Source of the DNA: Ruegeria haliotis
GTDB lineage: Bacteria; Pseudomonadota; Alphaproteobacteria; Rhodobacterales; Rhodobacteraceae
Direction of reading: 5' to 3'
NCBI RefSeq assembly: GCF_013377785.1
Contig: NZ_JABXWT010000010.1
Span: 1-64,000, forward strand
Length of the DNA: 64,000 bases
Positions 24,560 to 33,360 of the stretch are shown piece by piece. Within the stretch, counting starts at the first letter, position 1; each line of letters begins with the position of its first letter. A program made the translations under genes and the position numbers. The notes under the pieces were generated by a model. The model was not told where the DNA came from and did not search any database. It saw only the letters and a list, made by a program, of their open reading frames with translations.

Positions 24560-24584
24560 GAAGCCCCCAAAAAGCCCCCCAATC
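24560..24584. repeat. Right arm-type integrase repeat
   Basis: GCCCCCAAAAAGCCCCCC matches the left arm repeat at 14898-14923 in the same direction. It lies between the integrase start and the tRNA-Thr attachment site. Confidence 0.55.
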
Positions 24585-24693
24585 TGGAGGCATTCCACCA
24601 AACGCCATAAGACGGCATCGGACAAAGAACATCGCTAAAACCCATATATCATATGGATTTTTGGATGTCTCTGGACCATATTGAATTGGAAAG

Positions 24694-24769
24694 TGGTGCC
24701 CCCACACGGACTCGAACCGCGGACCTACTGATTACAAATCAGTTGCTCTACCAGCTGAGCTATAGGGGC
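24694..24769 (-). tRNA. tRNA-Thr (UGU), integration target
   Basis: Read on the minus strand, the gene starts GCCCCTATAGCTCAGCTGG and has the anticodon loop GATTTGTAATC (anticodon TGT). TTCGAGTCC follows, then the 3' acceptor TGGGGGC with A and an encoded CCA, giving 76 bases. The 3' end faces the integrase and forms the right attachment site of the island. Confidence 0.96.
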
Positions 24770-24944
24770 ACTGGCCGTCGATTACTGTCTCTCGCAAAGG
24801 ACTGCAAGCCTCATTTTCACTCGAACTTGGGGATTGCCCGTTTTTCTGAGACAGTGCAGAAAACCATTCTGCCATGAATGCAGAGTTTACCGTCAATGAT
24901 GCAGGCTGTAACACGCTTGGCAAAGCCTCAGGGTACTAGAAAAA

Positions 24945-25820
24945 ATGCAGGTTGTTATCCACGCTGGCGCAGCTTTTACAGACGACGGGCAACTGTTGGG
25001 CTCGCTGCTGGCAAACAAATCCACTCTGGCCCAAGGGCAGATTATGCCGCTTGGCCCGCGTCGGTGTCGACATTTCGTCAAAGTGATATCTGACGCACTT
25101 TCTCAGGACGAACCGCTGTTGGATGCACGAAAAAGCCTGACTGCCGTTCTGCCCTCCGAACCGGATGCCGAGCGCGTGATTCTATCCAGCGACAAGTTCT
25201 TTGGGCCAAGAAGAACCGCGCTTCAGCATGGGCAGATTTACCCTTTTGCCGGCAAGCGAATGGCGTTTACCGATCAGTTACTCGAAAACGCCAAAGTCGA
25301 GCTCTTTGTCGGGTTGGTAAATCCAGGCAGCTTTATCCCCAAAATTCTGATGTCCCTTCACGAACAACACCGGCAAGCAATCCTCGACAGCACCGATCTG
25401 AGCTGTTTGAACTGGGTGAGCATGATCGAAGATCTTGGTGATCTGGCCCCGGAGGTACAGCTCACTCTTTGGGAAAACGAGGATACGCCACTGATCTGGG
25501 GCGACATCATGCGCGCAATGGCCGGGGTGCCAGATGATGTCGCCCTGCAGGACGAACATGCTCTGCTTTTGTCACTTCTGACGGAGACCGGGAAACAGCA
25601 CCTTCTGGAGCTTGTCCAACAACAGAACGCGCAGGACCGGAATACCTTTCGCGATAATCTCGTGACAATTTTCGAAGCTCACGCCCAACCCGACGAGATC
25701 GAAGAAGAACTGGATCTGCCGGGTTGGAATTCAGAAATCGTAAGTGCGTTTTCAGAGCTTTATGAGCAAGATCTGGCTAAAATCGAAACCATGCCGAATG
25801 TGCGCATACTAAGGCCCTGA
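24945..25820 (+). CDS. Conserved hypothetical protein, sulfotransferase-like
   Basis: A 291-residue soluble protein opening VVIHAGAAFTDDGQLLGSLL. This resembles the N-terminus of sulfotransferase-like proteins of Rhodobacteraceae (hydrophobic strand followed by H-x-G), but a full PAPS-binding loop is not obvious. The remaining sequence is mixed alpha/beta and acidic toward the end. It stands alone between tRNA-Thr and the convergent gapR gene. Function not assigned with certainty. Confidence 0.65.
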   Translation: MQVVIHAGAAFTDDGQLLGSLLANKSTLAQGQIMPLGPRRCRHFVKVISDALSQDEPLLDARKSLTAVLPSEPDAERVILSSDKFFGPRRTALQHGQIYPFAGKRMAFTDQLLENAKVELFVGLVNPGSFIPKILMSLHEQHRQAILDSTDLSCLNWVSMIEDLGDLAPEVQLTLWENEDTPLIWGDIMRAMAGVPDDVALQDEHALLLSLLTETGKQHLLELVQQQNAQDRNTFRDNLVTIFEAHAQPDEIEEELDLPGWNSEIVSAFSELYEQDLAKIETMPNVRILRP

Positions 25821-25851
25821 AATACTCGCGAAGGCTACAGCCCGATCGCGC

Positions 25852-26118
25852 TTACATGCCCAGAGCTTCTTTATACATTTCCAACACGGCCTCTTCCTCG
25901 GCAATATCGTCCTTGTCCCGCTTGCGCAGAGCGACGACCTTCCGCATGACCTTGGTGTCATAGCCGCGCGCTTTGGCTTCGGCCATCACTTCTTTTTGCT
26001 GTTCGGCGAGGTCTTTCTTTTCTGCGTCCAGGCGTTCGAACCGCTCGATGAACTGGCGCAGCTCGCCTGCCGTAACCCGGTAATTGGCGGTGGCCTGATC
26101 TTCGGTCATATCTTCCAT
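25852..26118 (-). CDS. gapR: GapR (DUF2312) nucleoid-associated protein
   Basis: An 88-residue coiled-coil DNA-binding protein that in alphaproteobacteria binds overtwisted AT-rich DNA ahead of polymerases and aids replication and segregation. Characteristic segments are VTAGELRQFIERFERLDAEK, KEVMAEAKARGYDTKVMRKV and KRDKDDIAEEEAVLEMY. The start at 26118 has GGGAGAG at good spacing. The family is confidently recognised by these blocks and the length. Confidence 0.93.
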   Translation of the reverse strand: MEDMTEDQATANYRVTAGELRQFIERFERLDAEKKDLAEQQKEVMAEAKARGYDTKVMRKVVALRKRDKDDIAEEEAVLEMYKEALGM

Positions 26119-26281
26119 GTGCGTCTCTCCCAGAGGCTGAATTCTGATGCTGTGACATCGGGCAATACGCCGGATACATCGCTGTCGCCCGGGTCGCAAG
26201 CACCCAATCCGCTACCGGACTTGTACCGGGTGACCCGATCCGTTAAGCGCGGGTACAAATCACGGGCAAATGTGGGGAACC

Positions 26282-26500
26282 ATGTTCGAATTCATCACCT
26301 GGGGCGGTGCCGCCCTGTCATTGGCCGGGCTTGCCGGACTGGTCTGGTGCATTCTGCGTGTGATGAAAGCGCGCAAGGCCGGGTTATCGGATGATGAACT
26401 GCGCAGGGTCGTTCAGGGCGTTTTGCCCTGGAATCTGGCGTCTTTATTTCTGTCGGTCATTGGCCTGATGCTGGTCATCCTCGGGATAGCCTTCGGATGA
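26282..26500 (+). CDS. Small two-helix membrane protein
   Basis: A 72-residue protein with hydrophobic segments at about 7-26 (GGAALSLAGLAGLVWCILRV) and 48-70 (LASLFLSVIGLMLVILGIAF), joined by a basic loop. It is divergent from gapR, and GGGGAA precedes the start. Function unknown. Confidence 0.68.
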   Translation: MFEFITWGGAALSLAGLAGLVWCILRVMKARKAGLSDDELRRVVQGVLPWNLASLFLSVIGLMLVILGIAFG

Positions 26501-26509
26501 CCACCCGGA

Positions 26510-26725
26510 TTAAACCGGTAAGTTATCAAACCGCGCTTCCATAGCGTCTTCGCACAACGCTGCATCCAGACGGCGTAAACGCGACGGGACATGCATGCCC
26601 TGCTGGCGCATTCGATCAATCACTTTGCTTACGCTCGGCTGAAGGGCCAAACGCGTGTCCAAACAGGCGTTCTGAAGCTCTTGTTCAAGTTGTTCAGCTT
26701 CGGAATAGAGATTTGTCGCTGTCAT
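26510..26725 (-). CDS. Short helical hypothetical protein
   Basis: A 71-residue soluble protein (TNLYSEAEQLEQELQNACLD, then MRQQGMHVPSRLRRLD). The strong ribosome-binding site GGGAGGATGG fixes the start at 26725. It is convergent with the small membrane protein. No family was recognised. Confidence 0.6.
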   Translation of the reverse strand: MTATNLYSEAEQLEQELQNACLDTRLALQPSVSKVIDRMRQQGMHVPSRLRRLDAALCEDAMEARFDNLPV

Positions 26726-26864
26726 AATCCATCCTCCCACGTGATGCCAGTATGCCATATATAGGTAACGGGAAGAAGACCCGCAGACGTTACCTTGGCA
26801 CTGTGCGGAATCTTGCCCGCCAATCCGACAGGTTCGGCAATATGGCACAGTTGGTCTATATATT

Positions 26865-26910
26865 ATTCAAGTTTAATCGGCATCGCCTTGACAGACATCA
26901 ATACTTGAAT
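26865..26910. promoter_or_regulatory. Inverted repeat upstream of the persulfide operon
   Basis: ATTCAAGTTT (26865-26874) and its reverse ATACTTGAAT (26901-26910) flank a TTGACA hexamer at 26888-26893. It sits about 60 bases upstream of the dioxygenase gene and is a candidate operator of a persulfide-responsive repressor. Confidence 0.4.
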
Positions 26911-26970
26911 TGGTTGTTGCCTCACATTCCAAAATGCATATATGAATGAAGCTCAGAAACGGAGGGTACG

Positions 26971-27834
26971 ATGACACCAGTAGTGAAAGCGTTTTTTGAC
27001 GACCAGACCTTCACGGTTTCTTACGTCGTGCATGAACCCCAAAGCAGGGCCTGTGCGATCATCGACAGTGTCCTCGATTTTGATCATGCCTCGGGGCGAA
27101 CGACTACCGCATCGGCAGATTTGATTATCGACTATGTACGGTCTCAGAACCTGAAGGCTGAATGGATACTGGAAAGCCATGTTCACGCGGATCACCTGTC
27201 CGCGGCACCCTATCTACAGCAGGAACTGGGTGGTAAAATTGGCATCGGCGCACAGATCGTTGCGGTACAGGACACGTTTGGCAAGGTCTTCAACGAAGGC
27301 ACGGAATTCCAACGCGATGGCAGCCAGTTTGACGCTCTGTTTTCAGAAGGCGACAGCTTTCATATTGGTCAGATGCGCGGGGACGTCCTACATACCCCCG
27401 GCCATACTCCGGCCTGTCTGACCTATGTGATCGGCGATGCGGCTTTTGTCGGCGATACGCTGTTCATGCCGGATTTCGGGACTGCGCGATGCGATTTTCC
27501 TGGCGGGTCTTCGGCCACCCTTTATGAATCAATCCAGAAGATACTGGCCCTGCCCGACGAAACCCGGGTCTATGTCGGACACGATTACAAAGCGCCTGGG
27601 CGAGACGAATACGCTTGGGAAACAACCGTGGGTGAACAAAAGGCATTGAACATCCATATCGGCCAGGGGCGTAGCATCGAAAATTTCGTGGAAATGCGCG
27701 ACGCACGGGATGAAACGCTGGCCATGCCCCGCCTGATCCTGCCCTCGCTTCAGGTCAACATGCGCGCCGGGCAGATGCCGCCTGCGGACGAAGAAGGTGA
27801 TGTTTTTCTGAAACTGCCCGTCAATAAACTCTGA
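26971..27834 (+). CDS. blh: Persulfide dioxygenase-like metallo-beta-lactamase (Blh/ETHE1 type)
   Basis: A 287-residue metallo-beta-lactamase-fold enzyme likely to oxidise glutathione persulfide to sulfite in the cytosol. The metal motif reads SHVHADHLSAAPYL (HxHxDH), followed by HTPGHTPACLTY, GDTLFMPDFGTARCDFPGG and the final VGHDYKAPG. These match the ETHE1/Blh family, including the GTARCDFPGG signature. It leads a four-gene operon with two YeeE/YedE transporters and a sulfurtransferase. An inverted repeat around 26865-26910 may regulate it. Confidence 0.9.
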   Translation: MTPVVKAFFDDQTFTVSYVVHEPQSRACAIIDSVLDFDHASGRTTTASADLIIDYVRSQNLKAEWILESHVHADHLSAAPYLQQELGGKIGIGAQIVAVQDTFGKVFNEGTEFQRDGSQFDALFSEGDSFHIGQMRGDVLHTPGHTPACLTYVIGDAAFVGDTLFMPDFGTARCDFPGGSSATLYESIQKILALPDETRVYVGHDYKAPGRDEYAWETTVGEQKALNIHIGQGRSIENFVEMRDARDETLAMPRLILPSLQVNMRAGQMPPADEEGDVFLKLPVNKL

Positions 27835-27868
27835 CACGACCAGCGCGGACCAAAGGGACTAACACAAC

Positions 27869-28297
27869 ATGAACGCAGCTTGGATGTGGGGCCTATTCGG
27901 TGGGGTTCTGATTGGTCTTGGCGCAGCAGTATATCTGCTTGGCAATGGCCGGATCATGGGAGCCAGCGGAATTCTGGGCGGTCTGGTCGATGGCAGTGCG
28001 CGCAGGAACACGGCCGAGCGATTGGCGTTTATTGCTGGGGTCGTAGGGATGCCATTTTTGGTACGCCCCTTGATCGCGCCTCAGACTGAAACCCACCTGA
28101 CGGGCAATCTGGGGATCGTTATCGCAGCCGGGCTTTTGGTCGGGATTGGGACACGCATCGCCAATGGCTGCACCTCCGGGCACGGAGTCTGCGGTATCTC
28201 GCGGTTTTCTTTGCGCGGGATCGTGGCAACTATCATCTACATTGCCGTCGGCGGGCTGACGCTGGTTCTGCTGCGGCATGCTTGGGGGCTGATCTGA
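27869..28297 (+). CDS. YeeE/YedE-family sulfur transporter, subunit 1
   Basis: A 142-residue membrane protein with four or so helices and the family signature RIANGCTSGHGVCGISRFS, whose cysteines relay thiosulfate or sulfide in TsuA-type channels. It pairs with the next gene, whose ATG overlaps this stop codon (TGATG). Such split YeeE pairs accompany persulfide dioxygenase in BigR/SqrR-type operons. Substrate is inferred. Confidence 0.88.
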   Translation: MNAAWMWGLFGGVLIGLGAAVYLLGNGRIMGASGILGGLVDGSARRNTAERLAFIAGVVGMPFLVRPLIAPQTETHLTGNLGIVIAAGLLVGIGTRIANGCTSGHGVCGISRFSLRGIVATIIYIAVGGLTLVLLRHAWGLI

Positions 28298-28728
28298 TGC
28301 GCATCATCATCTCATTGATTGCTGGGTCACTATTTGGCGCTGGCCTGCTGATCTCAGGCATGACGGATACAACCAAGGTTCAGGGCTGGCTGGATGTGTT
28401 CGGGGATTGGGATCCTACCCTGGCCTTTGTCATGGGCGGGGCCATCCTGCCAATGCTGGTGGCCTGGAGGTTGACCGCAGGACACACACCCCTGACCGGA
28501 GGGCAGTTTCCAGCCCCGCCAAAACCTGAACTGGATCGTCGGCTGATCATCGGATCTGCGTTGTTCGGGATGGGCTGGGGACTGGCGGGATTGTGCCCTG
28601 GCCCTGCCATGGCGTCGCTGACATATGGCGGGTTTGGAGGTGTGGTGTTTCTGGCCGCAATGATTACAGGAATGCTCATGGCACCGGCATTGGGGGCACA
28701 ACTGGACAGGCCCGCAAACGCAGCCTAA
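28297..28728 (+). CDS. YeeE/YedE-family sulfur transporter, subunit 2 (DUF6691)
   Basis: A 143-residue membrane protein with four helices (starting RIIISLIAGSLFGAGLLISG) and the conserved GMGWGLAGLCPGPAMASL carrying one Cys. The overlap with the first subunit implies coupled translation of a two-part transporter. The start at 28297 was chosen for that overlap. It acts in the inner membrane. Confidence 0.87.
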   Translation: MRIIISLIAGSLFGAGLLISGMTDTTKVQGWLDVFGDWDPTLAFVMGGAILPMLVAWRLTAGHTPLTGGQFPAPPKPELDRRLIIGSALFGMGWGLAGLCPGPAMASLTYGGFGGVVFLAAMITGMLMAPALGAQLDRPANAA

Positions 28729-28737
28729 GAAATCACC

Positions 28738-29169
28738 ATGGAGATTCGACCAATTACCCCCCGCTACGCCGTCTCACCGCAAATCACGGTCGAAGACGTG
28801 CCAGCCATCGCCAAGGCCGGTTTCGTCAAGGTGATCTGCAATCGACCCAACACCGAGGTTCCCGCAGACATGCAATCGGACGCAATTGGCGAAGCTGTGC
28901 GCGCTGCAGGGATGGAGTACGAAATACTCGAGCTGACGCATCAAACCATGACTCCGGAAAACGTCGCACGTCAGCGGGATATGGCCGAAGGGTGCAGTGG
29001 ACCGGTTCTGGCCTATTGCGCCTCGGGCACGCGGTGTTCAGTGGTGTGGGCACTGGGGCAATGCGACCGGATGAGCACGGACGATATTCTCACAGCGACC
29101 ACCAGTGCAGGATACCAGCTGGAAAACCTGCGCCCGGCTCTGGAACAGATACGAAACACAACAGATTGA
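28738..29169 (+). CDS. TIGR01244-type sulfurtransferase (Blh N-terminal-like phosphatase fold)
   Basis: A 143-residue protein of the dual-specificity-phosphatase fold that normally forms the N-terminal domain of Blh fusion proteins. Here it is a separate gene. The P-loop YCASGTRCSVVW (C-x5-R) is at about residues 98-109, and the N-terminal SPQITVEDVPAIAKAGF is typical. It is the last gene of the persulfide operon and is presumed to handle sulfane sulfur. Confidence 0.87.
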   Translation: MEIRPITPRYAVSPQITVEDVPAIAKAGFVKVICNRPNTEVPADMQSDAIGEAVRAAGMEYEILELTHQTMTPENVARQRDMAEGCSGPVLAYCASGTRCSVVWALGQCDRMSTDDILTATTSAGYQLENLRPALEQIRNTTD

Positions 29170-29182
29170 ACAACCCGTCCGG

Positions 29183-30295
29183 TTAGTCGATACGATCCGG
29201 TCCGTCTTCGGGGCTGGTCAGACCGGCCAATTGCGTGATTTCCGCAACCATCTGATCCGAATTGGCAAAGCTCAGATCGCTATCCAACGGATTCAGCCCA
29301 TGATGTGAACCGCCATCGGGCGTCACGTCCAAGACATCTGCAGCCAACGCTGATGGATCAAGGGGTTCTTGCCGAGCCCTCACTGACCTGTTTTCGACAA
29401 ACTCCGGCACACCCGGCTCTGTCAAAGCTGGCAGTGGGGCCTGTTCGTTCAGGCGAATGGCCCGCAACCCTCCGCACTGGCCAAGTCGCCCAACCGCTGC
29501 GCTCGTGCGATCTATGGTCAGGATTTCCGTTCGATCCAGCCGGGCGCTGGCCAAGGGCAGCAAACCTCCTACCTCCAGCCCGGACAAACCAGCCAATGGC
29601 AAGGTCATCTTGCACAGCACAGCGTTCAATTCCGCCCGCAGAACCCCCGAAGATTGTTCAAGACATGGGCCCGTATCTACCTGAGCATCTTCGACCGGTG
29701 CTGACATTACTGGCAGATCAGGCAAGAGAATAGAGATTTGCCCCTGCCGCAATCCACCCGCCAGATCTACGGTCAGGTCGAAAATACGGTAAGTGTCGTC
29801 GACCAACCCCAAAGACATGGACCGTAAATCCGCAGCCCGAGACGCAAATTCATATCCCGACAGACAAACCTGATCCGCTGCCGCCTCAACCAAGGCGACG
29901 GCCCGGATCAAAGCCTCTTCAATCAGTGGTGCCACCATCGCAGCGTCCGTGTCGGTAAATGCACGAGCTTCCGAGGGATCGGCGGTCACCTCACCAATTG
30001 TCTGGGTCTGAACTATGGCGGATACGAAACCAGGATCCAGACAAGCCGCTGCAACCCCCTCGGTGCCATTGAACAAAAGCAACAGCCAATCCTCACCGAT
30101 CATCTGCACAAGATCATCTTGGGAACGGTTGGATTGCTTTACCCCGATTACCGCAAGCGGCAGGTTCAGACGATCCCCGGCTGCCCGTGCAAAACCCAGT
30201 CGTAACGCGCGCAGGACCGAGCGGGGACGATCCCGCAGGTCGTCTTTCCCAACTGAAAGCTTGCGCGCCAAAGCAGCGCTGACAGTTTGTCCCAT
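29183..30295 (-). CDS. FliM/FliN-like SpoA-domain protein
   Basis: A 370-residue protein whose region around 218-285 (VLRAELNAVLCKMTLPLAGL then GLLPLASARLDRTEIL) is the SpoA fold of flagellar switch proteins FliM and FliN. The first 200 residues are a FliM-middle-like alpha/beta region, but the N-terminal CheY-binding EIDALL motif is absent. The C-terminal 60 residues are acidic and disordered-looking. It lies alone, away from any flagellar cluster in the window. It may be a divergent motor switch component; the exact role is uncertain. Confidence 0.72.
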   Translation of the reverse strand: MGQTVSAALARKLSVGKDDLRDRPRSVLRALRLGFARAAGDRLNLPLAVIGVKQSNRSQDDLVQMIGEDWLLLLFNGTEGVAAACLDPGFVSAIVQTQTIGEVTADPSEARAFTDTDAAMVAPLIEEALIRAVALVEAAADQVCLSGYEFASRAADLRSMSLGLVDDTYRIFDLTVDLAGGLRQGQISILLPDLPVMSAPVEDAQVDTGPCLEQSSGVLRAELNAVLCKMTLPLAGLSGLEVGGLLPLASARLDRTEILTIDRTSAAVGRLGQCGGLRAIRLNEQAPLPALTEPGVPEFVENRSVRARQEPLDPSALAADVLDVTPDGGSHHGLNPLDSDLSFANSDQMVAEITQLAGLTSPEDGPDRID

Positions 30296-30373
30296 GGCCC
30301 CAAATCACCAATTGTTCCTGCAATTGATCTTCGGTCTAACCCGGCGACGGTTACGAAGTCCTTTAAATCGCCG

Positions 30374-33052
30374 TCACTGCGCCGCCTGCCGGTAGGCCAG
30401 CGGCAGACTTATACGGAAGGCAGCCCCGCCCTGCCCCGGCAGATAGCTGATCTCGCCGCCGAGGCGCTGCATGATCTCGCGGCAGATTGCCAGACCCAGC
30501 CCCGCCCCGCCCACCTTGTCGACGCCGACGCGGGCGAATTTTTCGAACACCATGGACTGCGCCTCGGGGGGAATGCCGCTGCCATTGTCGGTGAAATCTA
30601 TTACCACCTGCCCCCCGACATCATGGGCCGAAATGGTCAGCACCGGCTCAGCCGCATCACAATACTTCTGCGCGTTGGAGATCAAGTTGATGAACACCTG
30701 CCCCAGACGATCCAGATCCGTATGAAGCGGAATACGCTCCGAAATCAGGCTGCGCCGCACGCTCAATTGCTGATCAGTCCCCGCCAGGGCGCTGGACACA
30801 GCCCGATCCAGAACCGAGCGCAGACTGTCATCACCCATGTTCAGATTGACCTGCCCGCTTTCCAGAACGCTCAGATCCAGCAGGTCATCCAACAAGCGCG
30901 TCAGGCGCAAAGCTTCATCATGGATGATCGCAGCATAGCGCGTCTGTTCTTCCGCGCTCAGTCCCTGAGTGTCTCGCATGATCTCGGAAAACGCCCGGAT
31001 CGAGGTCATGGGCGTGCGCAACTCATGGCTAACCTGACTAAGGAAGCTGTCTTTTTGTTCAGACACTTGCGTGAGCTTGGTGTTGGCCTCGCGTAATTGA
31101 CGCGCCGTTCTGCTCAGTTCGGCAGACTTCACTTCCAGCTGGCTGGAATATTCCAACATCTGGGCAGATTCGTCCGCCACAGCCAGCAGGTCTTCGACCG
31201 AGACGGATGACCCTCCCACAATCTGACCAATCATAGCATGTGCAGTGGCCGCCCCGACCGAGCCGCTCAGCTCACGCTCGAGACGCTCCAGAAAGCCCGG
31301 CGTCGGCTCAGGAAGTCGCGACCGCCCTCCCTGCTGTTCGGCCTCAGACTGAAAGAACTCCTGCGCGGGTCCGGCGCCCAGGATTCTTTGTGTCATGATC
31401 ATCAGATCTTCGCTTTGCGCCACCGAACCGGTCCAGCCGCGCGGCGCGGCGGAATGATCGAATACATTGACAAACTGGGCACCCTGCAACCGCTCCAGCG
31501 GACTTGGAAAACTCAGCAGGGATGCCACGCAAAAGGCGATCGTGTTCAAAGACATCGACCACATGACCGTGTGCACCATCGGGTCGATTCCCTCGATCCC
31601 GAACAGGGCCTGCGGGCGCAGCCAACCCAGACCGAAAGGGCCATTCTGCAGGACCGTCTCGGGCATCCAGGCAGCACCCATGCCCGGCAAAAGCAGCGTA
31701 TAAATCCACAGGACAAAGCCTACTGACAGTCCGACCAAAGCACCGGTCCGCGTTGCCCCACGCCAGAACAATCCCCCAACCAACGCGGGCAGGATCTGAG
31801 AGATTCCGGCAAAGGCAACCAATCCGATAGACGCAAGTGCAGTCCCGCCGCCCGACAGGCTGTAATAGAAATAGCCCAGCGCCATGATGACCGCGATCGA
31901 CACCCGGCGCGCCAAAAGAACGATATTGCGGACGTCTCCGGAAACCGATCCGGAACCTTCCTGCATGTTTAGCCAGATGGGCATGACCAAGTGGTTCGAT
32001 ACCATCGTTGACAAGGCCATAGCCGTCACAATGACCATCGACGTCGCCGAGGAAAACCCACCGATAAAGGACAGCATCGCCAACCAGTCATTGCCCTGCG
32101 ACAAGGGCACTGTCAGGACAAACAAGTCAGGATTGGATCCCTCTGGCATCAAATCCAGACCAATGACGGCGATCGGAACCACAAACAGGCTCATCAGCAG
32201 CAGATACAGGGGAAAAGCCCAGGCAGCGGTCCTCAGATGGCCCTCGTCGTCATTTTCAACCACCATGACCTGAAACATGCGCGGCAAACAGACAAAGGCC
32301 GCGGCAGACAGGAAGATGAAAGTTGTCCATCGCCCGGCATCCACGTTCCACTGACCGATTTCCGAGGCGTCGATGCGGTCCATCATTGGACCGATACCAC
32401 CCGCCACACCCCAGACGACAAAGATCCCTACCGCCAGCAATGCGAATAGTTTGACGACCGATTCCAGCGCGATGGCTGTGACAACACCGTGGTGGCGCTC
32501 ATTGGCATCCAGATTGCGCGTACCAAACAGAATGGCAAACATGGCCAAGCCCGCCGCCACCCAGAAAACGCTGGACCCTTCGCGGTATAACCCGGATGGG
32601 TCAGCTTCGGCGAAGATCGAAAAGGACAGGGTAATCGATTGCAATTGCAGCGCGATATACGGCGTGCCCCCAAGCACGGCCAAAATGGTGACACACACCG
32701 CCAACGTGTTCGACTTGCCGTACCGGGACGAAATCAGATCAGCGATTGATGTCACCCGCTGACTGCGCCCGATACGCACCAGCTTGCGCAGGCCCCACCA
32801 CCAACTGACCATAACCAGAGTTGGCCCCAGATAGATGGTGACGAATTCCAGCCCCGACCGCGCAGCATTTCCAACCGCGCCATAAAATGTCCAGGCCGTG
32901 CAATAGATCGACAGGGACAGCGTGTAGATCAGCGGAGATCGCAGCCATTTGCCTCGCCCGGCCGCAGCCATGCGATCTGCCGCAAAAGCGACCCCAAACA
33001 GCAAAACGACATAACCTAGACAGACAAGGATCAGGACGTTCAGTGTCGCCAT
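30374..33052 (-). CDS. Sodium/solute symporter-type sensor histidine kinase
   Basis: An 892-residue inner-membrane sensor. Residues 1 to about 520 are a 13-helix SSS-type transporter domain (for example SLSQGNDWLAMLSFIGGFSS). A linker follows, then HisKA with the phosphorylated His in FLSQVSHELRTPMTSIRAF near residue 676, and an ATPase with NLISNAQKYCD, DNGSGIPPE and GGAGLGLAI. This is the CbrA/CrbS layout, which in other bacteria controls acetate or nutrient use. It overlaps a small membrane protein gene, which overlaps the receiver gene, so all three form one operon. Confidence 0.92.
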   Translation of the reverse strand: MATLNVLILVCLGYVVLLFGVAFAADRMAAAGRGKWLRSPLIYTLSLSIYCTAWTFYGAVGNAARSGLEFVTIYLGPTLVMVSWWWGLRKLVRIGRSQRVTSIADLISSRYGKSNTLAVCVTILAVLGGTPYIALQLQSITLSFSIFAEADPSGLYREGSSVFWVAAGLAMFAILFGTRNLDANERHHGVVTAIALESVVKLFALLAVGIFVVWGVAGGIGPMMDRIDASEIGQWNVDAGRWTTFIFLSAAAFVCLPRMFQVMVVENDDEGHLRTAAWAFPLYLLLMSLFVVPIAVIGLDLMPEGSNPDLFVLTVPLSQGNDWLAMLSFIGGFSSATSMVIVTAMALSTMVSNHLVMPIWLNMQEGSGSVSGDVRNIVLLARRVSIAVIMALGYFYYSLSGGGTALASIGLVAFAGISQILPALVGGLFWRGATRTGALVGLSVGFVLWIYTLLLPGMGAAWMPETVLQNGPFGLGWLRPQALFGIEGIDPMVHTVMWSMSLNTIAFCVASLLSFPSPLERLQGAQFVNVFDHSAAPRGWTGSVAQSEDLMIMTQRILGAGPAQEFFQSEAEQQGGRSRLPEPTPGFLERLERELSGSVGAATAHAMIGQIVGGSSVSVEDLLAVADESAQMLEYSSQLEVKSAELSRTARQLREANTKLTQVSEQKDSFLSQVSHELRTPMTSIRAFSEIMRDTQGLSAEEQTRYAAIIHDEALRLTRLLDDLLDLSVLESGQVNLNMGDDSLRSVLDRAVSSALAGTDQQLSVRRSLISERIPLHTDLDRLGQVFINLISNAQKYCDAAEPVLTISAHDVGGQVVIDFTDNGSGIPPEAQSMVFEKFARVGVDKVGGAGLGLAICREIMQRLGGEISYLPGQGGAAFRISLPLAYRQAAQ

Positions 33053-33360
33053 CAGTCAGCGTCCGCTTCGGGGCTTTCACGCCTACCCAAGCGGCGCGCG
33101 GTCAGGCCGAAAAACAAACTGACCAATATCAGCAGGCCCCAACAGGCGAATATGTAAAAAATGGCCGACGACAACGGCACCGCCTGACTTTCAACCGTTT
33201 CATCCGGCCACAGCAAGGGGATTACCAGCAGCGCAGCGCCCAAAAACGGCAGCAGTCGCGCGGCGTCGGTCATCCTACGACGACGATAGCTTTGTCGCTC
33301 CAGAAACAGTGAGGGCTTTGAACCCAGCGGTTTACGTGCCGAATCCCCTGCGTCCGTCAT
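33052..33360 (-). CDS. Small membrane protein between receiver and kinase genes
   Basis: A 102-residue protein with a basic N-terminus and two hydrophobic helices (LLPFLGAALLVIPLLW and IFYIFACWGLLILVSLFF). Its start overlaps the receiver stop by four bases (ATGA) and its stop overlaps the kinase start (TGATG). This tight coupling suggests an accessory subunit of the symporter-type kinase. No family name was recognised. Confidence 0.75.
   Translation of the reverse strand: MTDAGDSARKPLGSKPSLFLERQSYRRRRMTDAARLLPFLGAALLVIPLLWPDETVESQAVPLSSAIFYIFACWGLLILVSLFFGLTARRLGRRESPEADAD

Noticed and set aside
26888..26916. TTGACA at 26888, considered as a complete promoter for the persulfide operon.
   Set aside because: No acceptable -10 hexamer lies 16-18 bases downstream (TGGTTG is found). 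Only the flanking inverted repeat is reported.
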